NCBI RefSeq assembly: GCF_000764185.1
Contig: NZ_JQEC01000014.1
Location: forward strand, 35,226-99,225
Reading direction: 5' to 3'
Length of the DNA: 64,000 nt
Origin: Colwellia psychrerythraea
GTDB lineage: Bacteria; Pseudomonadota; Gammaproteobacteria; Enterobacterales; Alteromonadaceae
Made by a program: the position numbers and the translations under genes. Shown piece by piece: positions 26,716 through 34,242 of the stretch. The first letter of the stretch is position 1; each line of letters opens with the position of its first letter. The notes under the pieces were generated by a model. It was not told where the DNA came from. It was given only the letters and a program-made list of their open reading frames with translations, and ran no database searches.

Positions 26716-27207
26716 TTGATTTTACCTTTTATAGTTTCATCTTGTGCATCTCCAGAACTCATTAGGAAAACGACTTATTCATTAGAAGTCAAAGAATTCA
26801 ATGGTATAAAACATTATAAAAACGGTAATTATGAAGAAGCATTTAATTTATTAAAAGAACCAGCAGCATGGGGATATAAAGGCTCACAATATGCAATTGC
26901 TTTTATGTTTCTAAAAGGACAATATCTTCAACAATCGACTTTATTAGGTATGGGATGGCTCGGAGTAGCAAAAGAAGCAAATGTTAAAGACTGGTCTAAA
27001 CAATACGATGCTTTTTATTCTTCAGCTACCAAAGGGCAAAAATTGGAATTTGATAAAATAAAAGAAGTCTACATCAAGAAGTATGGCCTTATCGCACAAG
27101 ATGTTACTTGCAGAAAATCACTTTCAGGAAAATCTAGAAGAGTTCGTATAGAATGTTATCATTATGAAGGGATTGGTGTCTTATATGATATTGATCTAGT
27201 TGAGTAA
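26716..27207 (+). CDS. Small Sel1/TPR-like lipoprotein of a gene cassette
   Basis: 163 residues. The lipobox IVSSCAS is reached after only 9 residues from the TTG at 26716, which is too short for a normal signal peptide. A GTG at 26675 in another frame would give a positively charged head and would join this frame by a one-base slip in the T7 run at 26705-26711, so a frameshift at the start is likely. The body has one Sel1/TPR-like unit (GIKHYKNGNYEEAFNLLKEP and GSQYAIAFMFLKGQY) and a C-terminal strand region with two cysteines. It is bounded by attC-like sites on both sides. Function unknown. Confidence 0.55.
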   Translation: MILPFIVSSCASPELIRKTTYSLEVKEFNGIKHYKNGNYEEAFNLLKEPAAWGYKGSQYAIAFMFLKGQYLQQSTLLGMGWLGVAKEANVKDWSKQYDAFYSSATKGQKLEFDKIKEVYIKKYGLIAQDVTCRKSLSGKSRRVRIECYHYEGIGVLYDIDLVE

Positions 27208-27214
27208 TTTTGTT

Positions 27215-27310
27215 GCCTAACAAGAACTTCAAACGAAAAAAATACAGTTGGCTGTTTTCCGTTCAACATTTTAGCCAACAATTATTATCCCATTAACAAG
27301 GGCGTTAGGT
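27215..27310 (+). repeat. attC recombination site of an integron cassette
   Basis: 96 bp between the left core GCCTAAC (27215-27221) and right core GTTAGGT (27304-27310), which are inverted complements apart from the last base as in attC sites (RYYYAAC ... GTTRRRY). Inside are AAGAACTTCAAACG on the left, TTGGCT/AGCCAA central arms and AACAAGGGCGTTAGG on the right, the layout of cassettes in chromosomal integrons of Vibrio, Shewanella and relatives. It starts 7 bp after the stop of the lipoprotein gene. No integrase gene is in the window. Confidence 0.88.
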
Positions 27311-27403
27311 GTAAATGGAATTATGCTAACACGTCACGAGTACACTAAAAGAGTTAAACAAAAAAGATAAGTCTTACTAGGTTTACCTCTTTAGGAGAAA
27401 TAC

Positions 27404-28513
27404 ATTTCAGCAATCAAAATATTCTTTACTTTACTGCTTATATTGCTCGTTTTCGCTTTAAGTATTATTGGTAATAATTCATCAAACTTATCTAATATCC
27501 CAGATGAGTTTATTGATGATTTTAAACTATTAAATGCTGATTTATCTCAAAATAAATATAATGAGTCATTAATTAAATTAGAGGCTTTAATTAAGCAGAA
27601 TGAAAAATTGAATCAGCAAACTTTAATATGGATGTATGAAACACAGGCACAAATACACACTGATCAATATCACTTTCATTTCGCTATAGACTCATTAAAA
27701 AAAGCAAAAATAATAAATCAACAAAATAGCAAATATCAACAAAAGATAATTCATCTAACAAATTTAATTGAAAAGAATCAAACAGAGCGAAAACTCCATA
27801 AAACTTATCGCGATGCACGTAATACAGGTATTGCTAAATCCCTAAAAAACAAAGTGACAATTGCTTATTTTTATCTTGATGATAATCGTTGGAGTAAGTG
27901 GTCAAATAAAGCCAGAATAACGAATTCTAATAATTTAAAACAAGTGCTTACTTGGTATAAACAACAAGCTAAAAATTATGACATTGATGGATTAACTTTT
28001 AATACACGTTATTTTTTTTTACGGAGCCCTAAAGGTCTTGGGAAAGAATGGATCAGAAAAAGAGAGTTTTTTGATTATGCGTCAAAATTATTAGCTAACC
28101 AATTGGGTTTTCGTTCTCTCCATGATTTTGTTGATAGTATGCGACGTGAAAATCCAGATGACGCAGTAGCAATTGTATTTCATAGTAATGCTCAAGCACG
28201 TTCGTTTGCTGCTTCTTGTCCTAAAACTACAAACAGTAATTGTAAATTTGAATACGTGATGTTAACTGAAAAAATGAATAATTCTGCAAGCAGTTGGGCA
28301 ACAACACAAACACAGTCGCATGAAATACTTCACTTATTTGGGGCTGCTGATTTATATAACATTGAAGGTGCGAAGAACTATGCAGTAACAGATGTTATGA
28401 ATTATTACAGTAAAGAATTGAGATATGCTTCTATTTCACCATTAACAGCTTGGTCAATAGGCTGGAATGAACTACCCAAAACCCCATTTGTTGTAAATAA
28501 AAAAAAGGATTAA
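27404..28513 (+). CDS. Membrane-anchored HExxH zinc metalloprotease-like protein in a cassette
   Basis: The only strong ribosome site, AGGAGA at 27393-27398, is followed at the right distance by an ATT (27404), giving a hydrophobic N-terminal anchor (IKIFFTLLLILLVFALSII); starting at the next TTG (27443) cuts that anchor in half. I therefore place the start at the ATT, a rare but known initiator, or a mutated ATG. Residues about 30-130 are helical, TPR-like. The catalytic motif is SHEILHLFGAADLY with HEILH as the zinc site, followed by VMNYY. Specific peptidase family not recognised. The next gene starts 3 bp after the stop. Position after an attC marks it as cassette cargo. Confidence 0.65.
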   Translation: MSAIKIFFTLLLILLVFALSIIGNNSSNLSNIPDEFIDDFKLLNADLSQNKYNESLIKLEALIKQNEKLNQQTLIWMYETQAQIHTDQYHFHFAIDSLKKAKIINQQNSKYQQKIIHLTNLIEKNQTERKLHKTYRDARNTGIAKSLKNKVTIAYFYLDDNRWSKWSNKARITNSNNLKQVLTWYKQQAKNYDIDGLTFNTRYFFLRSPKGLGKEWIRKREFFDYASKLLANQLGFRSLHDFVDSMRRENPDDAVAIVFHSNAQARSFAASCPKTTNSNCKFEYVMLTEKMNNSASSWATTQTQSHEILHLFGAADLYNIEGAKNYAVTDVMNYYSKELRYASISPLTAWSIGWNELPKTPFVVNKKKD

Positions 28514-28515
28514 TA

Positions 28516-28743
28516 ATGGAAATAACGTCAATAGAACAAAACACCATATTTATGCTAATTAACTTAGGTTACGCCGTGATCAGTTTATTTGTTAGTGTAA
28601 TTGCATTGGTTATTATTGATAAAGTGATTTTTAAACAAATTGATTTTATTGAAGAAATCAAAAAAGGGAACATCGCAGTTGCAATTTTTCAATCAATGAT
28701 TTTATTGTTTATCGGCATAGTTGTTTCTGCCGCGATGACATAG
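28516..28743 (+). CDS. DUF350-like small membrane protein
   Basis: 75 residues with two transmembrane helices separated by a short cytoplasmic loop KQIDFIEEIKKGNIAVAIFQ. The GNxAVAI motif after an E-rich loop is the DUF350 signature, but DUF350 proteins normally carry two copies (about 130 residues) and this has one. AAAGGA lies 6-7 bases before the ATG. Three bases separate it from the metalloprotease gene, so both belong to one two-gene cassette. The joint role of a membrane metalloprotease and a DUF350 protein is unknown to me. Confidence 0.65.
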   Translation: MEITSIEQNTIFMLINLGYAVISLFVSVIALVIIDKVIFKQIDFIEEIKKGNIAVAIFQSMILLFIGIVVSAAMT

Positions 28744-28798
28744 AATATCTGCCGAACTTAATATAAGCGAGTATAAATCAGAGGTTACTAACATTTAT

Positions 28799-28965
28799 GC
28801 TCACTATATTGACTATCACGTACTAGAAATAGCTAATTTAAACCTTCGCCTTGTGATTACTTTGCTTGTGCCGAGTTAAAAAATTATTGCTATGGGTACT
28901 ATGAAGAGTTTAAATTAAATAATTCGGGCAATTACGATTATAGTGAAATGGCTTGCATGGCGTAA
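28799..28965 (+). pseudogene. Decayed cassette ORF
   Basis: Two overlapping frames both look like protein: the first reads DYHVLEIANLNLRLVIT, and the second continues as FACAELKNYCYGYYEEFKLN to a TAA at 28963. One base shift near 28860 would join them into a single product. No start codon or ribosome site is clear. It lies between the DUF350-like gene and a degenerate attC. Confidence 0.3.
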
Positions 28966-28970
28966 ATTAC

Positions 28971-29067
28971 ACCTAAGCCATTTAAGCAGGACTTTGAATA
29001 GTTAGCTAGGTTCCGCTTGCTTCACATTTTAGCCAATTATTAAAAGCGTGTTAATGGGGCACTAGGT
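28971..29067 (+). repeat. Degenerate attC site
   Basis: The left core is ACCTAAG (28971) and the right core is ACTAGGT (29061-29067). The stretch CACATTTTAGCCAATTATTA matches ACATTTTAGCCAACAATTAT of the good attC at 27215-27310 apart from small gaps, and GTTAATGGGGCACTAGGTG parallels ATTAACAAGGGCGTTAGGTG there. Mutations in both cores suggest it no longer recombines. Confidence 0.6.
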
Positions 29068-29084
29068 GGATGATTAGATGATCT

Positions 29085-29236
29085 TCCCTCGATAAAACGG
29101 ACACCGAACCTAACTAAATATGAGGTGTCTCATGCCCATTTACAACAATCCAAGACAAAGTTGGAATTATTCAAACGACTTCAAAGTCAACACTGTTCAA
29201 CTGAGTTTTGTTGTTACCGAGGAATATCTATTTTAA
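29085..29236 (+). mobile_element. IS3-family insertion sequence remnant (left end)
   Basis: AAAACGGACACCGAACC near the left side resembles the start of IS3-type elements. A 34-codon frame at 29132-29236 begins MPIYNNPRQSWNYSNDFKVN and matches the first residues of IS3-type OrfA transposases (NDFKVxxVQLSF). It stops after FVVTEEYLF, where homology is lost. The rest of the element is gone. It sits directly after the last attC-like site, at the border of the accessory block. Confidence 0.6.
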
Positions 29237-29291
29237 CAAGGTAAGTAGACCTTCATAGTGACGATCCTCACTTCCACAATACTTACTGAAA

Positions 29292-30506
29292 TCATGCCAA
29301 TATAGCTTTACTTTTGTTACGAAAAACCATGACTAATAAACAAATAGCGCCACACATAATCATAATACTAGCCAGAACAGTAACATTGATTATCGTCATT
29401 TGACTAACGGCAAAAGTTATTGCAAAACCGCAACCAAATCGAACAAAACCTGCTAGTGCAACCACCTTACCATATTGGTGCTTAACCCCTTGTAACAATA
29501 GGCTCATTGAGCTTGATAATACAATGGCAATGCCCATAGTCACAGTGCCCATAAGTCCCGAAAATAATACGATGGCAACAATCGATACATCAACGTTGAT
29601 AAGTGCGGCAATAAATTCTGCAGCATCTCCCGACAACAACATAACTGTAGCTGCACCAATGATCACCAGATAACCCCACTTAAGCATGGTATCTGTGCTG
29701 TATTTATTCAAAGCTACGGATAACAACGAGTTTGCAACTATCATCCATACAGCATTAAACGCAAAAAGCAGTGAAAATTGATATTCTGTTAGTTGCCAAT
29801 GGCCCATAAATATCACTGGAGAACTTGCGATAAAAGCGAATAATGCAACAAAAGCAGAGGCATTGACTACTATATAGGGAAAATAATTAACATTCGTCAA
29901 CATCTGTAGATAACCCATATTATCAACCTGCTGAGTCGATCTTAAGTTTGTTTTGTTGGTTTCGGGTAATGAGCTCAATACCCAAACAAATAGCATGAAA
30001 GCATAAATAGCCAGAAAATAAAAAATACTCTGCCAGCCATAAAATTCATTTAACATAGCGCCTATAGGAGGGGCTACTAGCGGTGCTATCCCGATGGTGG
30101 CGGAAATGATGGCAATGGTTTTCGTCAGTTCGGTTTTATCATAAACATCTCGGCATATTGCAAACGAGCTGACTGCACCTGCACAGGCCCCCATACCGAG
30201 TAAAAATCGCCCCAGCATTAACATTTCTACCGATGTTGAATTTGCGCACAACAATGCAGCACATCCAAAAAGGCCAATCCCGACTAATAACACTTTTCGT
30301 CGGCCAAAGTTGTCTGACAGTGGTCCATAAACAAGTTGACCCAGTGCAAATGTGGCAAAGAACAGTGCCAAGGTGATTTGCACCATTGCCATGTTCGTAT
30401 CCAACTCATCGGCAATAGCTGGCATGGCTGGCAAATAGATATCAGTCGATAAAGCGGCTAAACATCCCATGGCTACTAACATGAGTATCAAGTATTGTTT
30501 TTTCAT
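29292..30506 (-). CDS. Bcr/CflA-type MFS drug exporter
   Basis: 404 residues, 12 transmembrane helices. AALSTDIYLPAMPAIADEL is the typical Bcr/CflA start with the acidic TDxYLPA motif in helix 1, and GPLSDNFGRRKVLL is MFS motif A. Family members expel bicyclomycin, chloramphenicol, sulfonamides or cysteine-type compounds with protons. It is divergent from a LysR gene 93 bp away, the normal pattern for a regulated exporter. The gene lies right beside the integron/IS remnant. Confidence 0.9.
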   Translation of the reverse strand: MKKQYLILMLVAMGCLAALSTDIYLPAMPAIADELDTNMAMVQITLALFFATFALGQLVYGPLSDNFGRRKVLLVGIGLFGCAALLCANSTSVEMLMLGRFLLGMGACAGAVSSFAICRDVYDKTELTKTIAIISATIGIAPLVAPPIGAMLNEFYGWQSIFYFLAIYAFMLFVWVLSSLPETNKTNLRSTQQVDNMGYLQMLTNVNYFPYIVVNASAFVALFAFIASSPVIFMGHWQLTEYQFSLLFAFNAVWMIVANSLLSVALNKYSTDTMLKWGYLVIIGAATVMLLSGDAAEFIAALINVDVSIVAIVLFSGLMGTVTMGIAIVLSSSMSLLLQGVKHQYGKVVALAGFVRFGCGFAITFAVSQMTIINVTVLASIMIMCGAICLLVMVFRNKSKAILA

Positions 30507-30561
30507 TGGTTAAACTCTCAAGTAAATAATTATTTAGCTTAACCAGCTTGATACTAAAAAT

Positions 30562-30575
30562 ATAATTGATATTAT
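30562..30575. promoter_or_regulatory. Candidate LysR operator between mfs and lysR
   Basis: ATAAT-TGAT-ATTAT inverted repeat in the 93-bp divergent spacer. Being very AT-rich it could be chance; position is the main argument. Confidence 0.3.
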
Positions 30576-30599
30576 CTTCCTTATGTATAAGTAAAATTT

Positions 30600-31472
30600 A
30601 TGGATGGAAAAGTGAGTATTTCTATTGAACTACTGCGTAACTTTAAAGAAGTAGCACGATGCGGCAATATTTCTCAAGCAGCTAATCATGTAGGGCTAAC
30701 ACAACCGGCTTTAAGCTCATCAATACGGAAATTAGAACATCAGCTTAAGGCGGAACTATTTCATCGTTCTAAGAAGGGGGTATCGCTGACCAGAGCAGGG
30801 AATATATTACTTAACCAAAGCGATTCGCTATTAAGAAACTGGGAAAGGATAACGAGTGCTATTGCTTGTGATAATAGTCAAATAAGTGGCCGATATTCCA
30901 TGGGCATTCACCCAGCATTGTCCACGGTTACTTTGCCCAAATTTTTACCCAAGCTGATGCAAGAACACCCACTACTGACCTTTACGTTTTTTCATGGCAG
31001 TTCACATTTGATCACCGAGAAAATAATTAATTATGAACTGGATTTTGGCATCATCATCAACCCTATCAATCATCCTAGGTTAAGTTATGACAAGTTGTTT
31101 GAGGATCAGGTGGCGTTTTATCAGTCAAAAGGCCCTGAAATCGATACCGACAAAGGCATTGTGGTTTATGATGCCAGAATGTATCAATGTGAGCGCTTAA
31201 TGGAACAGGCTCAGAGCCAAAAGCTATTTACGGATAACCGAATATTACATGTTGATGAATTACATGTTATTGCTTCATTAGTTACGGCAGGTATTGGTTA
31301 TGGCATTTTGCCGAAACTGGTGGCAGACAGTCACTATAGTGACTCAATTGAAGCGGTCAAAGGATCGCCAGTTTATCTTGACCGGTGTTATTTAGTGAGA
31401 CGAAAACAGCAGCTAACGTCTGCTGCAGCTGAGCATATAATTGAAGCAATCATTAATGAATTTTGCAGGTAA
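30600..31472 (+). CDS. LysR-family regulator divergent from the MFS exporter
   Basis: 290 residues. The winged helix contains NISQAANHVGLTQPALSSSI and RKLEHQLKAELFHRSKKGVS; the effector domain begins at SGRYSMGIHPALSTV. Its likely target is the adjacent MFS gene. ATG at 30600; a second ATG four bases later is out of frame. Ends before a hairpin terminator at 31512. Confidence 0.88.
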   Translation: MDGKVSISIELLRNFKEVARCGNISQAANHVGLTQPALSSSIRKLEHQLKAELFHRSKKGVSLTRAGNILLNQSDSLLRNWERITSAIACDNSQISGRYSMGIHPALSTVTLPKFLPKLMQEHPLLTFTFFHGSSHLITEKIINYELDFGIIINPINHPRLSYDKLFEDQVAFYQSKGPEIDTDKGIVVYDARMYQCERLMEQAQSQKLFTDNRILHVDELHVIASLVTAGIGYGILPKLVADSHYSDSIEAVKGSPVYLDRCYLVRRKQQLTSAAAEHIIEAIINEFCR

Positions 31473-31511
31473 AACAGATCAATACTGTATTTTCAGTCTG
31501 CCAAAATAAGA

Positions 31512-31544
31512 AAACCAATACAATTAGAAAAATTGCATTGGTTT
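31512..31544. terminator. Convergent terminator
   Basis: AAACCAAT-A-CAATT (31512-31525) pairs with AATTG-C-ATTGGTTT (31531-31544) apart from one mismatch; it sits between the converging LysR and amidohydrolase genes. Confidence 0.65.
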
Positions 31545-31598
31545 AATTAAAAAAATTCATCAATTCGCGATGGTTAATTTCAGTATTAAGGTAGTGCG

Positions 31599-33350
31599 TT
31601 ATCTTTGGTAAATCGTTTCTCCATCAAACACTGTCATAAATATTTTTGTTTGATTGATAGTATTTGGTGCAATATCAAATATGTTTCTATCTAATACAAC
31701 AAAATCTGCTAATTTACCCACTTCAATGCTACCGACTTTGTCTTCTTGTCTCATAACGTAAGCGCTATTTAGGGTATAAGCTTTAATAGCTTTCGTTAAG
31801 CTTAGTTCTTGTGGTGCTCTAGTTACCGCATTTTGTAAACCTAGGAATGGGTTGAACGGGCTAACATTCCAATCACTGCTTAACGTTATTCTTGCTCCTG
31901 CGGCGTCTAAAGATTTAATTGGTACAGCGTTATCAGATCTTACCGCACCAATTAATTCATCATTTTCATGCCAATGTTCAGGGTTAGTAAAGTTGCCAGC
32001 AACTTGTGCATCAGCTGTAACATTTAATTGTGCAAACCGTGGAATATCTGCAGGGTCAATTATTTCTACATGGGTAATTCTATGACGGCCTTTGGTAGTT
32101 GCTGAATTTTCTACCGCATTAAGTGCTTCTCTAATGCCGCGATCCCCAATGGCATGCATGTGAAAGTCAAAACCTGCTGGCTCTAATGCGGTTATATATT
32201 GTTCAATACGCTGTTGAGAAAAGTAGTTCAGGCCCTTATTTTCAGGCAGTCCAATTAAGTCAATATTGTACTTAGCCAACATTGCTGACGTGGCGTTAAT
32301 AATGATGCCATCAGAATATAACTTAATTTGATTAAATTTTAATAAACTGTCAGCGTCATTAGTGTATAGCGCTTTCAAACTGGCTAGTTGTGTAGCATCG
32401 TCAGCAGTTGGATATGCCCAAAGACCTACGGAAACACGGGCAGTTAAGGCATCATTTTTTTGTGCTTTAAGCCAGGTGGTGTGATCATCTCTTTTCCAAA
32501 AGCTTCTTGCATCACTTATTGAGGTAATGCCATGTTTAGCTAGCTCAGGTAAGGTATATTCAATTAATCCATCATAGTCATTTTTTAAGCTTTGGGTCGT
32601 GGGCGCCATTGCTATATCCATAACAATATTGCCAGCATTATCAATTAAAATACCGTTTAACTCTCCGGTATTCTCATCGCGTAAAATCCTACCACCTGTA
32701 GGGTGTGGTGTGTCTTTGGTAAAACCAGCTAAGGCGAGGGCGGCGGAATTTACCCACATAGAATGTGATGTTTGTTCCATAATGATAACAGGGCGATCAG
32801 ATACGGCTTCATCAATAATTGCTAAGGGTGAACGGGCAGATTCAAGTAAAGTAAAAATTGAATGGCCGTAACCTATTAACCAACCAGTGCCTGGATTTGC
32901 TTGTGATGCACTTTTGATGCTTTGGATAAAGTTTTCAGGGTTTGTCTCTTCAACACTGATAGCAAACTGGGTATTTTCTGAAGCCGATTCAATAGGGTGC
33001 ATGTGAACATCATGAAAACCTGGCATCAACATTTTTCCAGATAAGTCGGTCACTTTAGTGGAAGAGTCCACATAAGCTTGAACGTCATCATTACTACCGA
33101 CAAAAATAATTTTATTATCTTTTATCGCGACCGCATCAGCCCATTCTTGTTGATCGTTTACCGTATAAACTTTACCATTCTTAAATATTTGTGTTGCTAT
33201 ATCTGTCGTTGGAGTCGTTGGAGTCGTTGGATCAGTTGTTTTTGGCGGTGTAGTGGTATTATCAGTATTTGAGCTACCACAACCCCCAAGTAGTAAACTT
33301 GAAAGCATCAAGGTTATGATTGACGCTCTATTTTTATTTAAGTTTTTCAT
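31599..33350 (-). CDS. Lipoprotein amidohydrolase, YtcJ-like
   Basis: 583 residues. Lipobox LLLGGCGS, then a Thr/Pro spacer (DPTTPTTPTTD) that would hold the enzyme off the membrane. The amidohydrolase body has the HxH motif in GFHDVHMHPIES, the later metal ligands around DFHMHAIGDRG and the C-terminal composite strand FVVLDRNIFDI. YtcJ-like members hydrolyse amides or carbamates, but most have no known substrate. A truncated relative is at 23482. It is divergent from a two-component system across 190 bp that contains a repeated GGTAAC element. Confidence 0.85.
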   Translation of the reverse strand: MKNLNKNRASIITLMLSSLLLGGCGSSNTDNTTTPPKTTDPTTPTTPTTDIATQIFKNGKVYTVNDQQEWADAVAIKDNKIIFVGSNDDVQAYVDSSTKVTDLSGKMLMPGFHDVHMHPIESASENTQFAISVEETNPENFIQSIKSASQANPGTGWLIGYGHSIFTLLESARSPLAIIDEAVSDRPVIIMEQTSHSMWVNSAALALAGFTKDTPHPTGGRILRDENTGELNGILIDNAGNIVMDIAMAPTTQSLKNDYDGLIEYTLPELAKHGITSISDARSFWKRDDHTTWLKAQKNDALTARVSVGLWAYPTADDATQLASLKALYTNDADSLLKFNQIKLYSDGIIINATSAMLAKYNIDLIGLPENKGLNYFSQQRIEQYITALEPAGFDFHMHAIGDRGIREALNAVENSATTKGRHRITHVEIIDPADIPRFAQLNVTADAQVAGNFTNPEHWHENDELIGAVRSDNAVPIKSLDAAGARITLSSDWNVSPFNPFLGLQNAVTRAPQELSLTKAIKAYTLNSAYVMRQEDKVGSIEVGKLADFVVLDRNIFDIAPNTINQTKIFMTVFDGETIYQR

Positions 33351-33409
33351 CTAGGTATTCCCCACAATAATTGTAATTCATTTTCTATTAATCACTTTAA
33401 TCGATGTTA

Positions 33410-33426
33410 GGTAACCAAAAGGTAAC
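33410..33426. promoter_or_regulatory. Tandem GGTAAC repeat, candidate OmpR-type binding site
   Basis: GGTAAC at 33410-33415 and 33421-33426, an 11-bp period such as OmpR/PhoB-family dimers bind in tandem. It is 60 bp before the amidohydrolase ATG and 115 bp before the response-regulator ATG. Confidence 0.4.
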
Positions 33427-33540
33427 GGGACAAGCATTGCCATGTGTTAATCTTAGACTCTACAGTGCTCATTAACACTCAGCTAAACTAAGACGAGCAC
33501 TACAGATCATTCATTTTAAATTCCATCACAAGGTTGAGTT

Positions 33541-34212
33541 ATGTTGATATTGTTAGTTGAAGATGAGTCTGACTTGGCTGAATTGACTATTGATTACCTT
33601 GAATCACTAAACATTGAATGCGACTATGCTTTTGATGGCGCTAATGCGTTAACGTTAATAGATACAAATCATTACGATGTTATTGTACTTGATGTGAATA
33701 TGCCAAGAATGAACGGATTTTCTGTTTGTGAAAAGGTTAGGGCAGGTGGTAACCCTACGCCCATTATTTTTCTAACCGCTCACGATAATCTCGCAGATAA
33801 ACTCAATGGCTTTTCCCTCGGCGCTGATGATTATCTAACTAAACCTTTTGAACTAGAAGAGTTAGCGGTAAGAATTCAAGTACAGGCGAATCGCGAGAAT
33901 AAACCATTTCAAAAGAATATTTTCACCTTAAATACCTTATCGATAGATTACCAACAGCGCAGCGTAATACGTTCGGGACGATTAATAGCACTGTCGCCAA
34001 CACAATGGCAATTATTAGTCTTGTTGGCTAAAAAGAGTCCTACTACTGTTGACCGTATTACCATAGAAAATGAGATCTGGCCTGATCAGCTGCCCAGTAA
34101 AGACATGTTGAAAACCTTAATATTTAGATTGCGAAATTTAGTAGACAGTCCTGATGAGCCTAAATTAGTTCATACTGTTCGTGGTGCAGGTATATCGTTA
34201 AAAGAGCTGTAA
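33541..34212 (+). CDS. OmpR-family response regulator
   Basis: 223 residues. The receiver domain has the acidic pocket EDE in its first strand, the phospho-acceptor Asp in VIVLDVNMPRMNGF, Thr in IIFLTAHD and Lys in LTKPFELEEL. The C-terminal winged helix ends in LRNLVDSPDEPKLVHTVRG. The histidine kinase follows 30 bp downstream. AGGTTGAGTT before the ATG gives a usable ribosome site. The probable targets are its own operon and the divergent amidohydrolase. Confidence 0.93.
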   Translation: MLILLVEDESDLAELTIDYLESLNIECDYAFDGANALTLIDTNHYDVIVLDVNMPRMNGFSVCEKVRAGGNPTPIIFLTAHDNLADKLNGFSLGADDYLTKPFELEELAVRIQVQANRENKPFQKNIFTLNTLSIDYQQRSVIRSGRLIALSPTQWQLLVLLAKKSPTTVDRITIENEIWPDQLPSKDMLKTLIFRLRNLVDSPDEPKLVHTVRGAGISLKEL

Positions 34213-34242
34213 ATAATAAAAAGCCATTAAGGAAAATAGTGG

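Noticed and set aside
29132..29236. Functional IS3 transposase
   Set aside because: Only the first 20-25 residues match OrfA; OrfB with the DDE motif is absent.
25979..29260. Plasmid or prophage origin of the accessory block
   Set aside because: No phage structural, replication or partition genes; attC sites and cassette-type genes explain the block better.
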